The notes under the pieces are model-generated. The model saw only the letters and a program-made list of their open reading frames with translations, ran no database searches and was not told where the DNA came from. The translations under genes and the position numbers were made by a program. Positions 61,941 to 64,000 of a DNA stretch of 64,000 nt are shown piece after piece (positions within the stretch are counted from its first letter, which is position 1; every line of letters begins with the position of its first letter). Where the stretch lies: positions 62,001 through 126,000 of the forward strand of contig NZ_LBIP01000018.1 of NCBI RefSeq assembly GCF_001280435.1. The letters run 5' to 3'. This stretch comes from Mangrovimonas xylaniphaga. GTDB taxonomy: Bacteria; Bacteroidota; Bacteroidia; Flavobacteriales; Flavobacteriaceae.

Positions 61941-64000
61941 ATGAAACAAATCTGCTTATTTATAACATTTGTGTTACTGACATCCGCTGCTGTTGCACAA
62001 GCACCTTTTGTCACTACTTGGGGAGTGGCTGGTCATGGTAATCAGCTTCTTATTCGCTTTGAAACTGAATATGGAGAAGGAGGGAATTACACTATAGATT
62101 TCGGAGACGGTACAATATTAACAAATCAATCAGGTGTCGCTTCACATACCTACGAAGCACCTGGTACCTATACTGTAACAGTATCTGGTAATTTCGATAG
62201 GTTTTTATTAGAGGAAGATTATGAAACACTTTTAAAAAGTGTGGAACAGTGGGGGGATACAGAATGGACATCTATGGAGGGGATGTTTAAGGGCTGTTCT
62301 AATTTAGTAATTAAAGCCACTGATGTGCCGAATTTGAGTAAAGTAACTAGTATGAAAGAAATGTTTTATGGATGTGCTTCAATAGGTATTATACCTAATC
62401 TTGGCGAATGGGATGTTTCCAACGTAACAAATTTGGCTGGGATGTTTAATAGGGCAACTAGTTTTAACCAATCACTAGATACTTGGGATGTTTCCAAAGT
62501 ATCAACCATGGGAGAGATGTTTTCTTATGCGAGAAGTTTCAATCAGCCCCTTGAGGCTTGGGATGTTTCTAATGTTGTGAATATGGAAGCGATGTTTTTT
62601 CAAGCAGCTAGTTTTAATCAGCCCCTTAATGCTTGGGATGTTTCTAAGGTAACAAATATGAGTAATATGTTTAGTGATGGACTTTTTAGCACTACTAGCA
62701 AAACAGTGAAATTTAATCAACCTCTCGATGCATGGGATGTTTCCAATGTAACTGATATGAGCTATATGTTTTGTGGGGCTAAATTCAACCAATCCATTGA
62801 GGCTTGGGATGTCTCCAATTTGCTAACTATGAAAGCTATGTTTTACGAATCTAAATTTAACCATCCTATTGCTTCTTGGGATGTTTCTAATGTAACGGAT
62901 ATGAGCAATATGTTTTACAGAGCAGATTTTAATCAACCCATCGGTGTCTGGGATGTTTCTAATGTGACAGACATGAGTGGTATGTTTAGTGAGGCAACTA
63001 ATTTTAGTCAACCTCTTAATTCTTGGAATGTCTCCAGTGTAACAAATATGGCTGGTATGTTTAAAAAAGCGAGCAGTTTTAACTACCCAATCAATACTTG
63101 GGATGTTTCCAATGTGACAGAAATGGGTAGCATGTTTAGAGAGGCAACTAATTTCAACCAGTCCCTTAATGCCTGGGATGTCTCCAATGTAACCAATATG
63201 TCTTCTATGTTTTATTATGCAATTAACTTTAATCAGCCTCTCGATACTTGGAATCTTACTAATGCAGCTATGAGTGTTAATACATTTGTAATGTATTCTG
63301 GTTTAAATGTTATTAATTATGATTTGTTGTTGGAGCGTTTTTTAGAGTTAGATATGCCAACAGGGTTAACTTTTAATGCTCACGGCCTATACTATTGCAA
63401 TCAAGAAGCCCGTGATTATTTAATTAATACTTTGGATTGGAATATGGTAGGTGATTATTTGTCGTTAACTTGTAATTCTATTTCAGGTTCGGTATTCTAT
63501 GATTTAGATGCTAATGGCTGTACAACAGAAGATTTAGCTGCAGATGTTTTTTTTGTAAATCTGGATAATGGTATTAGTAATTTTAGACAATCTGTTGCCA
63601 ATGGTATGTATTCTATTCCAACAAGGGATGAAAATTATATTGTTTCGTTGGTAAATGTGCCTGAATACTTCACGGTTAGTCCTGAAGCTATAGAGGTTGA
63701 TTTTACGAGCACTATAGATGAAATTGTTAATTTTTGTGTCACCTCCAGCCAAGTTGTCAATGATATAAGTATTGCCTTATTACCAATTACTGAGGGGCGA
63801 CCAGGTTTTGAGGCTACCTATAAATTGGTGGTTAAAAATTTGGGAACACAAAGTGTGGATAACATAACGGCAACCCTCACTTTTGATGAGGCTATGCAAA
63901 GTTTTGTGGTCGCATCTGCAAAGACAGAAACAACTACCTCTAATAGTCTGGAATTTAGTATTACAGCCCTTAATCCTTTTGAGAGTTGGGAAACAAGCAT
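61941..64000 (+). CDS. BspA-like repeat surface protein (copy 2, partial at window end)
   Basis: The frame is open from the ATG at 61941 to the window edge (686 codons, no stop), so the C-terminus is outside. It is a paralog of the preceding gene: signal peptide (MKQICLFITFVLLTSAAVAQ-like, 20 residues), PKD-like segment (DFGDGTILTNQSG), eleven repeat units of 24-25 residues (the fourth has an 8-residue insert, three are 24 long) plus one degenerate unit, then the beta domain with ISGSVFYDLDANGC. By analogy the missing part should hold the DUF7619-like and type IX sorting domains. The region at 63798-63908 is about 95% identical in DNA to copy 1. Confidence 0.9.
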   Translation, partial: MKQICLFITFVLLTSAAVAQAPFVTTWGVAGHGNQLLIRFETEYGEGGNYTIDFGDGTILTNQSGVASHTYEAPGTYTVTVSGNFDRFLLEEDYETLLKSVEQWGDTEWTSMEGMFKGCSNLVIKATDVPNLSKVTSMKEMFYGCASIGIIPNLGEWDVSNVTNLAGMFNRATSFNQSLDTWDVSKVSTMGEMFSYARSFNQPLEAWDVSNVVNMEAMFFQAASFNQPLNAWDVSKVTNMSNMFSDGLFSTTSKTVKFNQPLDAWDVSNVTDMSYMFCGAKFNQSIEAWDVSNLLTMKAMFYESKFNHPIASWDVSNVTDMSNMFYRADFNQPIGVWDVSNVTDMSGMFSEATNFSQPLNSWNVSSVTNMAGMFKKASSFNYPINTWDVSNVTEMGSMFREATNFNQSLNAWDVSNVTNMSSMFYYAINFNQPLDTWNLTNAAMSVNTFVMYSGLNVINYDLLLERFLELDMPTGLTFNAHGLYYCNQEARDYLINTLDWNMVGDYLSLTCNSISGSVFYDLDANGCTTEDLAADVFFVNLDNGISNFRQSVANGMYSIPTRDENYIVSLVNVPEYFTVSPEAIEVDFTSTIDEIVNFCVTSSQVVNDISIALLPITEGRPGFEATYKLVVKNLGTQSVDNITATLTFDEAMQSFVVASAKTETTTSNSLEFSITALNPFESWETS
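62400..63290 (+). repeat. 72-75-base tandem coding repeats in copy 2
   Basis: Eleven units plus one degenerate unit, each with W-[DN]-V-S..V..M and MF......FN[QHY][PS]. The fourth unit has a 24-base in-frame insertion coding for a Ser/Thr/Lys segment. Three consecutive units lack one codon. Confidence 0.88.

Noticed and set aside
1-64000. Prophage, insertion sequence, tRNA, rRNA or riboswitch
   Set aside because: No integrase, transposase, tRNA-like cloverleaf or recognised riboswitch core was seen on either strand.

Overview
The window is chromosomal DNA from a marine-type member of the Flavobacteriaceae (Bacteroidota). Four lines of evidence agree. The DNA is AT-rich and genes lack Shine-Dalgarno sequences. 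Promoters match the Bacteroidota form TAnnTTTG (-7), sometimes with TTG near -33. There is a C-terminal type IX secretion sorting domain, and there are clade-typical families (DUF5686, the bacillithiol-linked YtxJ, DUF6952, single-chain L-serine deaminase). No phage, insertion sequence, CRISPR array, tRNA or rRNA was seen. The genus cannot be settled from the sequence alone.

Layout. 0-6 kb: minus-strand genes for a DUF5686 outer-membrane protein, SmpB, a histidine phosphatase, DeoC, a TraB/GumN protein and a small cytosolic protein. 6-12 kb: ClpB diverging from YtxJ, an unknown lipoprotein, and fumarylacetoacetase. 12-18 kb: GlyA (+), then a minus-strand run of surface or lipoproteins, a thioesterase and a glutaminyl cyclase. 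18.1 kb: the signal recognition particle RNA with a clear promoter. 18-23 kb: a short-chain dehydrogenase, a transaldolase-type aldolase, a thioredoxin-fold lipoprotein lacking the redox cysteines, and an ABC-F ATPase. 23-25 kb: a peroxiredoxin-thioredoxin-DUF6952 redox cluster. 25-30 kb: NhaC, a membrane hydrolase, a PLP trans-sulfuration enzyme diverging from an Lrp-type regulator, and a CPBP protein. 30-38 kb: LpdA, S1/P1 nuclease, DEAD-type helicase, aldose epimerase and a large unknown secreted protein. 38-46 kb: PabB, TilS, adenine deaminase, a YheT hydrolase, a DASS anion transporter and YifB.

46-51 kb holds the most striking unit: an operon of a DUF2891 lipoprotein, an Nramp-fold transporter and the 5-oxoprolinase subunits PxpA, PxpB and PxpC. 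The transporter has lost the Nramp metal-binding residues, so it is more likely to carry an organic substrate such as 5-oxoproline than Mn or Fe. The operon could therefore be a scavenging and recycling system for pyroglutamate. A three-gene sensor module without a response regulator follows (51-53 kb). Then come RluA, PanB, SdaA, a collagen-like lipoprotein and DnaK. The window ends in two tandem paralogous surface proteins with 25-residue leucine-rich-type repeats (8 and 11 copies); the second runs off the right edge.

Regulatory signals were read by eye: about 17 TAnnTTTG-type promoters, a dozen hairpin terminators, and several perfect inverted repeats in intergenic DNA, notably upstream of dnaK and between clpB and ytxJ. 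Operator roles for these repeats are inference.
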